Assembly (NCBI GenBank): GCA_026421135.1
Contig: JAPKCR010000200.1
Span: 1-5,530 of the forward strand
Direction: 5' to 3'
Source of the DNA: Sulfitobacter sp.
Lineage (GTDB): Bacteria > Pseudomonadota > Alphaproteobacteria > Rhodobacterales > Rhodobacteraceae
DNA length: 5,530 nucleotides
The translations under genes and the position numbers were made by a program. Of the stretch, positions 1 through 5,442 are shown piece after piece; the stretch's first letter is position 1, and each line of letters begins with the position of its first letter. The notes beneath the pieces are model-generated. The model ran no database searches. It saw nothing but the letters and a program-made list of their open reading frames with translations, and had not been told where the DNA came from.

Positions 1-190
1 GGGTGTAAGCAGCATGACTCCGTGAGTATATTATTGCAACAGTAAATATACTATTGATGAAATACGCATAATCTATCTTATGTTAAATATAGCGTGGCAA
101 GCCGGATACTAAGCAATTAATATTGGCTCAAATTGGCAGATTTTGCGGTAGCAGATCAAAATTATGTGGACCACTACATCGTCGTATTGA
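1..190. other. AT-rich non-coding left flank
   Basis: No reading frame here looks like a protein gene. The stretch is clearly AT-rich (my count is 66 G+C in the first 180 bases, about 37%), unlike the GC-rich coding sequence that follows. It lies beyond the 3' end of the HxlR regulator gene. It holds a hyphenated inverted repeat at 25-52 (listed separately) and two copies of ATTGGC ten bases apart (122-127 and 132-137). I see no hairpin followed by a T-run that would end the regulator transcript. The low GC could mark a regulatory spacer, the edge of a transferred block, or decayed sequence; the window does not say which. Confidence 0.6.
25..52. repeat. 28-bp hyphenated inverted repeat (8-bp arms)
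   Basis: AGTATATT at 25-32 is matched by its exact reverse complement AATATACT at 45-52, with a 12-base spacer. Arm length and spacing suit binding by a dimeric regulator better than a terminator, because the arms are almost all A and T. No gene is visible immediately beside it inside the window, so any target would lie to the left. AT-rich sequence makes chance palindromes more likely. Confidence 0.5.
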
Positions 191-544
191 TCATTCTGCA
201 GCAACATCACCCGTTTCAAACGCCCCTTCGGATTGCCAGCGCTGCGCGACTTCACCCAAGGATTCGAGCACTTGGCGCAGATCGTCACCTCGTTCAGTCA
301 GACCATAGGTAACGGCGGGCGGGATCGTTTGGGTCTGATCGCGCCAGATCACCCCGGCCGCCTGCAACATTCGCAACCGTTCGGTCAGAACACGAGTCGA
401 AATTCCCGGCACTGCCCGTTTTAGCACCCCAAAACGTTGTGGCCCGCCGTCACTAAGGACCCAGAGAATATAAGTTGTCCACGGCCCCATCAGCAAGCGC
501 AGAATGGAGTCCATGGGACACGCGGGCGGTGTTGTTTGTTTCAT
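191..544 (-). CDS. HxlR-family (DUF24) winged-helix transcriptional regulator
   Basis: A 117-residue DNA-binding regulator, the usual size for this family. The family signature is clear: Cys-Pro near the N terminus (C9-P10), then a GPWTTYILWVL segment, a GGPQRFGVLKRAVPGIS segment, the recognition-helix region STRVLTERLRML, and a winged part ending in VTYGLTERG. HxlR proteins act as dimers in the cytoplasm, and several (YodB, HypR, QorR) respond to quinones, diamide or other electrophiles through a conserved N-terminal cysteine. C9 is the only cysteine here, so a one-Cys sensing mode is plausible but inferred. The ATG at 544 is preferred over a TTG at 559, because GGAG (557-554) sits nine bases before the ATG and overlaps the TTG reading. 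The gene diverges from the doxX-like gene and probably controls it and itself. The family call is firm; inducer and targets are inferred. Confidence 0.92.
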   Translation of the reverse strand: MKQTTPPACPMDSILRLLMGPWTTYILWVLSDGGPQRFGVLKRAVPGISTRVLTERLRMLQAAGVIWRDQTQTIPPAVTYGLTERGDDLRQVLESLGEVAQRWQSEGAFETGDVAAE

Positions 545-553
545 TTTGAGGTT

Positions 554-557
554 CTCC
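554..557 (-). promoter_or_regulatory. Ribosome binding site deciding the hxlR-type start
   Basis: Read on the minus strand, GGAG lies nine bases before the ATG at 544. It falls inside the first codons that would be used if the upstream TTG at 559 were the start, which argues for the ATG and a 117-residue protein. Confidence 0.65.
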
Positions 558-560
558 AAG

Positions 561-588
561 GGCAGTTACTTTTCAGTGCCTACTTTTC
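561..588. promoter_or_regulatory. Candidate operator of the HxlR-type regulator
   Basis: On the minus strand the octamer GAAAAGTA occurs twice, 14 bases apart (588-581 and 574-567). The second copy lies inside an imperfect palindrome with outer arms GGCA (561-564) and TGCC (577-580) and inner ACT-TTTC-AGT (568-577). The element lies 17 to 44 bases upstream of the regulator ATG and touches the -35 zone of the promoter proposed for the opposite strand. A dimer bound here could repress both directions. Position and symmetry are seen; binding is inferred. Confidence 0.45.
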
Positions 589-613
589 TTTCAAAACTAA
601 GACGCTTTATAAT
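585..613 (+). promoter_or_regulatory. Candidate sigma-70 promoter for the doxX-led operon
   Basis: TATAAT at 608-613 matches the -10 consensus exactly. Seventeen bases upstream the hexamer TTTCTT (585-590) is a poor -35 match, as expected for a promoter that needs help or is tightly regulated. Transcription would begin near 620 and leave a leader of about 78 bases before the ATG at 698. The upstream half overlaps the candidate operator. Confidence 0.45.
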
Positions 614-697
614 ACTAGAGCGAATAGCAAAACCTAGCAAGGGTGAGCCATTCGGAAGAATGCCCAGGCAAATATTACAAAAAAAGGGGACGTCGAA

Positions 698-1102
698 ATG
701 AGCGAAAAATCTGTGAAAATTACATACTGGGCGGCAACCGGGTTGGTTGCATTGGTCTATCTGGGCGGAGCGGCATTTTACATCACCGCGCATGACATGG
801 TTGCGGGAATGTATGAGGGCTTGTTGAAGTACCCAACCTACATAATATGGCCGTTGGCCATCCTAAAGATCGTGGCGGCCGTAGTCATCCTTTGGCGCCC
901 GTCGACGTTCCTGTCCGATTTCGCCTATGCGGCGATGTTCTGGCACCTGTTGCTGGCCGCTTCAGCGCATATAGCTGCGGGCGATCCGGGCTGGCCGCCG
1001 GCGATCATCGCATGGGCGGCACTGATCATATCGTTCCTGACGCAAAACCGGGTTCGCGAAAAGAAATCGCCCTACGGTGATTTGCTGAATAGCGCGGCGT
1101 AA
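698..1102 (+). CDS. DoxX-like family membrane protein
   Basis: A 134-residue integral membrane protein with four predicted hydrophobic helices at about residues 8-28, 46-66, 73-93 and 99-115. It ends in a charged C-terminal tail (about 118-125, rich in Arg, Lys and Glu). Size, four-helix layout and the KYPTYIIWPLAILKIVA segment fit the DoxX-like group. DoxX proteins sit in the cytoplasmic membrane; some associate with quinone- or thiol-linked redox systems, but most, including this one, have no proven reaction. The ATG at 698 is well supported by AGGGGA at 685-690, seven bases upstream. It is the first gene of the plus-strand series, divergent from the HxlR regulator, and 73 bases separate its stop from the dioxygenase start. 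Its link to the soluble redox enzymes behind it is by context only. The assignment to the broad DoxX family is good; a role is unknown. Confidence 0.85.
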   Translation: MSEKSVKITYWAATGLVALVYLGGAAFYITAHDMVAGMYEGLLKYPTYIIWPLAILKIVAAVVILWRPSTFLSDFAYAAMFWHLLLAASAHIAAGDPGWPPAIIAWAALIISFLTQNRVREKKSPYGDLLNSAA

Positions 1103-1162
1103 CCGGAATCTTAGCAACCATAGGCGGGCTGGATCGTCAGGCTTCGCTCGCAATAAAGACGA

Positions 1163-1167
1163 AAGGA
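1163..1167 (+). promoter_or_regulatory. Ribosome binding site deciding the dioxygenase start
   Basis: AAGGA at 1163-1167 lies eight bases before the ATG at 1176. The alternative ATG at 1167 overlaps this motif and would have no usable spacer, so the shorter 270-residue product is preferred. Confidence 0.7.
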
Positions 1168-1175
1168 TGCAGTAC

Positions 1176-1988
1176 ATGACCCGAATGCCAACGATGTTCA
1201 TTCCACACGGTGGAGGCCCCTGTTTCTTCATGGACTGGGACCCGCCAGAAACCTGGAACCGGCAGCGCGAGTTCCTTGCCGATGTGTCCGCGTCATTGCC
1301 GGAAGCCCCCAAGGCGTTGCTGGTGATTTCAGGCCATTGGGAAGAGCCGCAATTTACGGTGCAGAAAAACCCGGCCCCGTCGCTGTTGTTCGATTATAAC
1401 GGGTTTCCACCTCACACCTACGAACTGACTTGGCCCGCGCCCGGCGATGTCGCGCTGTCCGACAGGGTGCAGACGCTGGTCGAGGCGGCCGGGTTCCCCT
1501 GCCCCGTTGATGAGGTGCGCGGTTACGATCACGGCGTGTTCATCCCGCTCAAGGTGGCCTTTCCGCAGGCAGACATTCCCTGTGTGCAGCTTAGCTTGCG
1601 AAGTGATCTTGACCCAACTGCGCATATTGCGGTCGGGCGGGCACTGGCACCGTTGCGAGATGAAGGTGTTCTGATCATCGGTTCGGGCAACACCTATCAC
1701 AACATGCAAAAAATGATGCATGCGATGCGGGGTGGTGCAACCGATTCCGTGAACGGGCAGGAATTTGACCGCTGGCTAAGCGATGCGGTCACCCGCACCG
1801 ATCCAGCAGAGCGTGATCAAATGCTGGCTCGGTGGGACGCCGCCCCTGGTGCCCGCGATGCCAACCCGCGCGAAGAACATCTGATTCCGCTGCATGTTGT
1901 CGCGGGGGCCGCCCTTGCCGACAAAGGCGTGAAAACGCTGGAGGATCACGTGCTCGGAGCAGTCGAAAGCGCGTTTACCTTTGGCTGA
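1176..1988 (+). CDS. DODA-type (LigB-like) extradiol aromatic ring-opening dioxygenase, YgiD family
   Basis: A 270-residue soluble protein of the class III extradiol dioxygenase superfamily, close in length and motif order to E. coli YgiD and plant DOPA 4,5-dioxygenase. In numbering from the ATG at 1176, FIPHGGGP carries His11, SGHWE carries His54, YDHGVF carries His119, NTYHN carries His175, and EEHLIPLHV carries His235 and His240. By analogy the non-heme metal is expected to be held by His11, His54 and His235, with His175 in catalysis. The family opens catechol rings next to the two hydroxyls using O2. Here the true catechol substrate cannot be read from sequence. The start at 1176 is chosen over 1167 because AAGGA at 1163-1167 is properly spaced only for it. 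It is followed 55 bases later by the quinone oxidoreductase gene, which suits a catechol/quinone theme. All expected histidines are present, so it looks functional. Confidence 0.9.
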   Translation: MTRMPTMFIPHGGGPCFFMDWDPPETWNRQREFLADVSASLPEAPKALLVISGHWEEPQFTVQKNPAPSLLFDYNGFPPHTYELTWPAPGDVALSDRVQTLVEAAGFPCPVDEVRGYDHGVFIPLKVAFPQADIPCVQLSLRSDLDPTAHIAVGRALAPLRDEGVLIIGSGNTYHNMQKMMHAMRGGATDSVNGQEFDRWLSDAVTRTDPAERDQMLARWDAAPGARDANPREEHLIPLHVVAGAALADKGVKTLEDHVLGAVESAFTFG

Positions 1989-2043
1989 ATCCCATCAGAC
2001 GCTTGAACATCCAAATCCAACCCGAAAAATCGAGGAATACCCA

Positions 2044-2943
2044 ATGACAAACATTCAAAACGGCCCTTTCATCGTCACCGGTGCATCCGGCCAACTTGGC
2101 CGACAGGTCATCGACAATCTGATTGCGGCCGGTGCCGGTCCGATCATCGCCGTCTCCCGTTCGCCGGAAAAGCTGGCCGATCTGGCTGACAAGGGAGTTG
2201 AGGCCCGCAAGGGTGATTTCAACGACCCCGCATCGTTGAGCGCGGCTTTTGCGGGTGGCAAGCGTTTGCTGATCATTTCGACCGACGATCTGGAACCAGG
2301 CAAGCGACTGGCAGCGCATAAAAACGCCGTTGCAGCCGCGACGAAGGAAGGGATCACACATATCGTTTATACGTCATTGACAAACCCGGTTGAGGAAAGC
2401 CCGATCACGTTCGCCAAAGATCACAGCGACACCGAAGCGCTAATCAAGGACACCGGTGTCGACTATACCATCCTGCGCAACAACCTTTACACCGATCTGG
2501 TGCTGATGGGTGGTGGGCAAAGCATTGGAATGGGGCAACACTTCGCCGCTGCCGCTGAGGGGAAAACCGGCTATGTTACTCGCGCCGATTGCGCCCGCGC
2601 CGCTGCAGCGGCCCTGATGCAGGAAACCGGTTCAAGCGTTTTGGACATCACCGGCCCCGCGGCGCTTTCCCAAAGCGACATCGCGGCCTTCCTGTCGGAA
2701 ATCTCGGGCAAGGATATCCCCTATATCCCGATCTCAACCGACGATCTGGTCCAGGCAATGATCGGCGCTGGCTTGCCAGAGTTCATGGCAAAGGTTTTTG
2801 CGTCCTTCGACGAGGCGATGGCCAAGGACTATCTGAGTGTTGCAACGGGTGATCTGGAAAAACTGACCGGACAGGCCGGCCAGTCGGCGCGTGATTTCCT
2901 GATTGCCAACAAGGCGGCCCTGCTCACCCCACCGGCGCAATAA
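2044..2943 (+). CDS. NmrA-like / QOR2-type SDR family NAD(P)H:quinone oxidoreductase
   Basis: A 299-residue atypical short-chain dehydrogenase. The N terminus carries the dinucleotide-binding loop VTGASGQLG (11-19, GxxGxxG at 13-19). SRSPEK follows (38-43), where Arg39 is well placed to contact the 2'-phosphate of NADPH. Further along are IVYTSL (107-112), LRNNLYT (144-150) and RADCARAAAAAL (180-191), in the same order as in E. coli QorB (YtfG), a quinone oxidoreductase of about 286 residues. The likely role is cytoplasmic NAD(P)H-dependent quinone reduction, although NmrA-like relatives also include non-catalytic redox sensors. The ATG at 2044 has GAGGA (2032-2036) seven bases upstream; an in-frame TTG further up overlaps the previous stop and is disfavoured. 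The stop is ten bases from the GST start, so tight coupling is likely. Family call strong; substrate inferred. Confidence 0.88.
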   Translation: MTNIQNGPFIVTGASGQLGRQVIDNLIAAGAGPIIAVSRSPEKLADLADKGVEARKGDFNDPASLSAAFAGGKRLLIISTDDLEPGKRLAAHKNAVAAATKEGITHIVYTSLTNPVEESPITFAKDHSDTEALIKDTGVDYTILRNNLYTDLVLMGGGQSIGMGQHFAAAAEGKTGYVTRADCARAAAAALMQETGSSVLDITGPAALSQSDIAAFLSEISGKDIPYIPISTDDLVQAMIGAGLPEFMAKVFASFDEAMAKDYLSVATGDLEKLTGQAGQSARDFLIANKAALLTPPAQ

Positions 2944-2953
2944 GGAAACCATG

Positions 2954-3589
2954 ATGAAGCTTTACAACGCCAATTTCTCGCCCAACGCCCTTCGGGTGCG
3001 GGCGGTTGCCCTGGAACTGGGGATCGATCTTGAGATCATCGAGGTCGACATACGCGGCGGCGACAACCGCAGCGTGGAATTCCTGTCGATGAATCCCAAT
3101 GCCAAGGTGCCGGTGCTGGCAGACGGCGATTTCGTGATATGGGAATCCCGCGCCATCAATTCCTATCTGGCAAGCAAGAAACCCGAGCGCGGTCTTTATC
3201 CTGACGACCCAAAGGCCCGGGCAACGGTGGATCAGTGGCTTTACTGGCAGACAATTCACCTTGGTCCGGCAATGCAAAAGTTGTCGTTCGAGCGGTTCCT
3301 GAAAGCGAAGTTCGGCATGGGAGAGGCGGATCAAAGCGTCATAGACGCCGAGTTGAAGAACGTAGATCAGTTCCTAGCAGTGCTGGAATTCGGCCTTGCG
3401 GGCAAGGATTGGATCGCGGGCGATCTTAGCGTTGCGGATTTCGCGCTGGCCTCGACATTCATGTACCGTGTGCAGTCTGATATCTCGCTTGACGATCTCC
3501 CGAACGTCGCGGCCTGGATCGAACGGCTTGAGGCGCGCGCTTCGTGGAAGGAGGCGTTTGCACCTGTTCGGGCCCTATTTGGCGTTTAG
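2954..3589 (+). CDS. Glutathione S-transferase family protein
   Basis: A 211-residue cytosolic GST with both domains. The N-terminal thioredoxin fold (about 1-75) starts MKLYNANFSPNALRVR, with Ser9 the likely glutathione-activating residue. It has the cis-proline loop NAKVPVL (Pro53) and the glutathione-gripping ESRAI (Glu64-Ser65). The helical C-terminal domain (about 85-211) contains the N-capping motif SVAD (159-162) typical of GSTs. The pattern is closest to theta/phi-like bacterial GSTs. It would conjugate glutathione to electrophiles, which could include quinones made or handled by neighbours. Two adjacent ATGs exist at 2951 and 2954. AGGA at 2943-2946 gives a seven-base spacer to the second, so 2954 is preferred, with low stakes. 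It follows the quinone reductase by ten bases and precedes a strong hairpin. Class and substrate are not determined. Confidence 0.92.
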   Translation: MKLYNANFSPNALRVRAVALELGIDLEIIEVDIRGGDNRSVEFLSMNPNAKVPVLADGDFVIWESRAINSYLASKKPERGLYPDDPKARATVDQWLYWQTIHLGPAMQKLSFERFLKAKFGMGEADQSVIDAELKNVDQFLAVLEFGLAGKDWIAGDLSVADFALASTFMYRVQSDISLDDLPNVAAWIERLEARASWKEAFAPVRALFGV

Positions 3590-3606
3590 AATCCACGGAA
3601 ATATCT

Positions 3607-3631
3607 GCGGGGGCGAGGTATTCGCCCCCGC
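3607..3631 (+). terminator. Strong GC hairpin between GST and flavin oxidoreductase genes
   Basis: A perfect 10-bp stem, GCGGGGGCGA (3607-3616) with TCGCCCCCGC (3622-3631), closes a five-base loop. It begins 18 bases after the GST stop. There is no T-run after it, so it is not a textbook intrinsic terminator. It may give partial termination, protect the 3' end of the upstream message, or lower expression of the downstream genes. The ribosome binding site of the next gene begins about eight bases past the stem. Confidence 0.5.
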
Positions 3632-3649
3632 CCCAAAGAAGGCCATATC

Positions 3650-4681
3650 GTGCAAATAGGCATATACACATTCGCAGAGTCGGGCGCCGATCAAGCTGGC
3701 AGCGTCAGCCCTTCCCAAAGGCTGCGCAATCTGGTTGAGGAAATCGTGCTGGCCGATCAGGTCGGGCTGGATTGGTTCGGCGTTGGCGAACATCACCGCC
3801 CCGACTATGCAGTTTCAAATCCTGCTGTAGCGCTGGCAGCGGCGGCTACACAAACCAAAAACATCCGCCTTTCCAGCGCCGTCACTGTGCTGAGTTCCGA
3901 TGATCCGATCCGCGTCTTCCAACAGTTTTCGACGCTGGACAACCTGACCCAGGGGCGCGCCGAGATCATGGTCGGGCGCGGTGCCTTTGTTGAATCCTTT
4001 CCGCTGTTTGGTCATGCGCTGGATGACTACGACGGCCTTTTTGCTGAAAAACTCCAGCTTTTGATGATGGTGAACGAAGCCGAACACATAAGTTGGCCTG
4101 GCACAAAACATTTGCCTGCGGTCGATCATCAGGGCGTCTATCCACGTCCCTATCAGGACAAGCTGCCGATCTGGCTGGGTATCGGGGGAACCCCGCAATC
4201 GGCGGTGCGGGCCGGCACACTTGGCCTGCCCCTTGCGCTTGGCATAATAGGTGGGGAGCCAGTACGGTTTGCACCCTTGTTCGATCTTTACCGCGCTGCC
4301 GCCACCAAGGCGGGGCACGACCCGGCCACCCTCGAAACCTCACTGAATGTGCATGGGTTTGTGGCCGGAACCAATCAAGCCGCCCGCGACATCTACAGTG
4401 GCCCGCATAACGAGGTCATGACCCGACTTGGCGCAGAACGCGGATGGCCCCCGGCAACCCGTGAACAGTTTGATACCATGAGCGGCCCCAGCGGCGCGTT
4501 GTTCGTGGGCGGACCCGCAGAACTGACCGACAAGATCCTCGCCCATCATGAAATCTTCGGCTTTACTCGGATTACCATTCAGATGGCGATCGGGCGGCTC
4601 GATCAAAAATCCCTGATGAACGCGATCGAGATCCTGGGAACCCGCGTTGCACCGGATGTCCGCAAGGCTCTGGGGTCCTAA
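3650..4681 (+). CDS. LLM-class (luciferase-like) flavin-dependent oxidoreductase
   Basis: A 343-residue TIM-barrel enzyme of the bacterial luciferase-like superfamily, near the typical family length. Signatures include the N-terminal strand MQIGIYTFAE, GEHHRPDYAVSNP (46-58), LSSAVTVLSSDDPIRV (74-89), AEIMVGRGAF (104-113), WLGIGGTP (175-182) and FVGGPAELTDKI (285-296). These match the subgroup often annotated as Atu2307/SP_0267-type. Members use FMN or F420 with a two-component reductant; in an organism of this type FMN is likelier, which is inference. Substrates of this subgroup are mostly unknown. The start is GTG at 3650, with AAGG at 3639-3642 seven bases upstream. A strong hairpin separates it from the GST gene, so it may be transcribed at a lower or independent level. 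No flavin reductase gene is visible in the window. Confidence 0.9.
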   Translation: MQIGIYTFAESGADQAGSVSPSQRLRNLVEEIVLADQVGLDWFGVGEHHRPDYAVSNPAVALAAAATQTKNIRLSSAVTVLSSDDPIRVFQQFSTLDNLTQGRAEIMVGRGAFVESFPLFGHALDDYDGLFAEKLQLLMMVNEAEHISWPGTKHLPAVDHQGVYPRPYQDKLPIWLGIGGTPQSAVRAGTLGLPLALGIIGGEPVRFAPLFDLYRAAATKAGHDPATLETSLNVHGFVAGTNQAARDIYSGPHNEVMTRLGAERGWPPATREQFDTMSGPSGALFVGGPAELTDKILAHHEIFGFTRITIQMAIGRLDQKSLMNAIEILGTRVAPDVRKALGS

Positions 4682-4705
4682 CCATATAAACCAGAAAGGC
4701 TGGAA

Positions 4706-5194
4706 ATGTTTGAACTGACGCCCCGCATCGGCCCGCGACCAGAGACTACCGATTGCGCGCCTCACGAGCAGGTAAGCCAAAACCCCGACGCTAGTACCTA
4801 TCAAAAGCTCAAAGAGCGCGCATTTGATTTTCCCTTTGTCGAGCGTCGCCCCAGCATTATCTCTGTCCCCGGAGCCGAAGCTCTTTGGCTGGCACATGAT
4901 CATGCCCACGGCTGTCAAGAATCTTTTATGGTGGGAAATGAGTTTGCCCATGTGCATCCGCATTATGACGGCTCCATGCATCTGATGCTGCCAATCGAAT
5001 GTACGCTTGAACTGTTCGCCAGAGAATGGGGCGAGCCGCACCCGATGGCGGCCACAGGGATGATTCCAGCGACCGCCGTCATGGTGTTTGCGCCGCGCGA
5101 TGAGTCCGAGATCGAAACAGCATTGCAAATCCTTGCCACGTCATATGATTTCGCACGTGGCAAGCTTGTAACCCCCGCGTCGATCCGGTTGTGA
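4706..5194 (+). CDS. Small 'luciferase' domain (DUF5519) family protein
   Basis: A 162-residue protein that I assign to the Pfam 'Luciferase'/DUF5519 family. The basis is EFAHVHPHYDGSMHLMLP (79-96), REWGEPHPMA (106-115) and VMVFAPRDESEIE (125-137), which are the conserved blocks of that family. His82, His84, His86, His92 and His112 stand out and could bind metal or a polar ligand, which is inference. Despite the family name I know of no proven light-emitting role, and it is not related to the TIM-barrel luciferase-like enzyme upstream. The ATG at 4706 has GAAAGG (4694-4699) six bases upstream. The gene starts 24 bases after the flavin enzyme and is the last of the series. A 10-bp inverted repeat lies within its last codons. 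Function unknown; family call moderately strong. Confidence 0.8.
   Translation: MFELTPRIGPRPETTDCAPHEQVSQNPDASTYQKLKERAFDFPFVERRPSIISVPGAEALWLAHDHAHGCQESFMVGNEFAHVHPHYDGSMHLMLPIECTLELFAREWGEPHPMAATGMIPATAVMVFAPRDESEIETALQILATSYDFARGKLVTPASIRL
5132..5164 (+). repeat. 10-bp inverted repeat inside the 3' end of the DUF5519 gene
   Basis: CTTGCCACGT (5132-5141) and its exact reverse complement ACGTGGCAAG (5155-5164) flank a 13-base loop. It ends about 30 bases before the stop codon and has no T-run after it. It may form an mRNA 3' hairpin for the end of the operon, or be a coincidence of codon choice. Confidence 0.5.
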
Positions 5195-5442
5195 AAATCG
5201 CGTATCCCTATTTTTGCGAGTCCTGAGCCAGCAACTTTGGCACGACAGACCCTGGCATCTAGAGGCGTCGGACCAATCGCTGCGCCCAGCCCCATGCAAC
5301 AGGCGGCAAAACAGACCAATGAAAGCGAAAAGGGTAGAAAGCCGACAAGGCTAGCCGTGAAAGCCGCAGCGCCTGTGCTTTCCAATGCGATGAGCATGAA
5401 CCGGTGGGCTAATCAAGGTTGCACCTGTAACGCACAATCACC
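5195..5442. other. Gene-free spacer with a possible decayed coding remnant
   Basis: No convincing gene lies between the DUF5519 stop and the integrase fragment. On the minus strand an open frame from ATG 5397 begins with a hydrophobic run (about 40 residues, roughly 5397-5275, containing GFLPFSLSLVCFAACC) that could be a transmembrane remnant, for example from a transporter. It has no ribosome binding site and then runs antisense into the DUF5519 gene, so I do not call it a gene. No clear intrinsic terminator for the operon was found. Confidence 0.5.

Noticed and set aside
1..15. A minus-strand ATG at 15-13 preceded by GGAG
   Set aside because: Only five codons lie within the window and the spacer is just two bases, so no gene can be supported.
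54..81. Possible plus-strand promoter (TTGATG, 16 bases, TCTTAT)
   Set aside because: Weak hexamers in AT-rich DNA with no plus-strand gene downstream before the antisense HxlR gene.
122..137. Two ATTGGC copies ten bases apart
   Set aside because: Hexamer repeats are common by chance and nothing nearby needs a binding site; noted only in the flank description.
123..424. Plus-strand short frames opposite the HxlR gene
   Set aside because: They are antisense to a well-supported regulator gene and show no domain or ribosome binding site.
1329..1721. Minus-strand open frame inside the dioxygenase gene
   Set aside because: Antisense to a gene with all expected active-site histidines; no independent support.
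2280..2751. Repeated ACCGACGATCTGG (2280-2292 and 2739-2751) within the quinone reductase gene
   Set aside because: Both copies encode Thr-Asp-Asp-Leu in the same frame; the match is explained by shared codons in one gene and nothing suggests a regulatory repeat.
3815..4343. Two overlapping minus-strand open frames opposite the LLM gene
   Set aside because: Both are shadows of the luciferase-like gene; rich in Arg, Pro and Cys with no family features.
4340..5128. Long minus-strand open frame (262 codons) across the LLM and DUF5519 genes
   Set aside because: It is antisense to two genes with clear family motifs, has no recognisable domain, and its composition is that of a shadow frame in GC-rich DNA.
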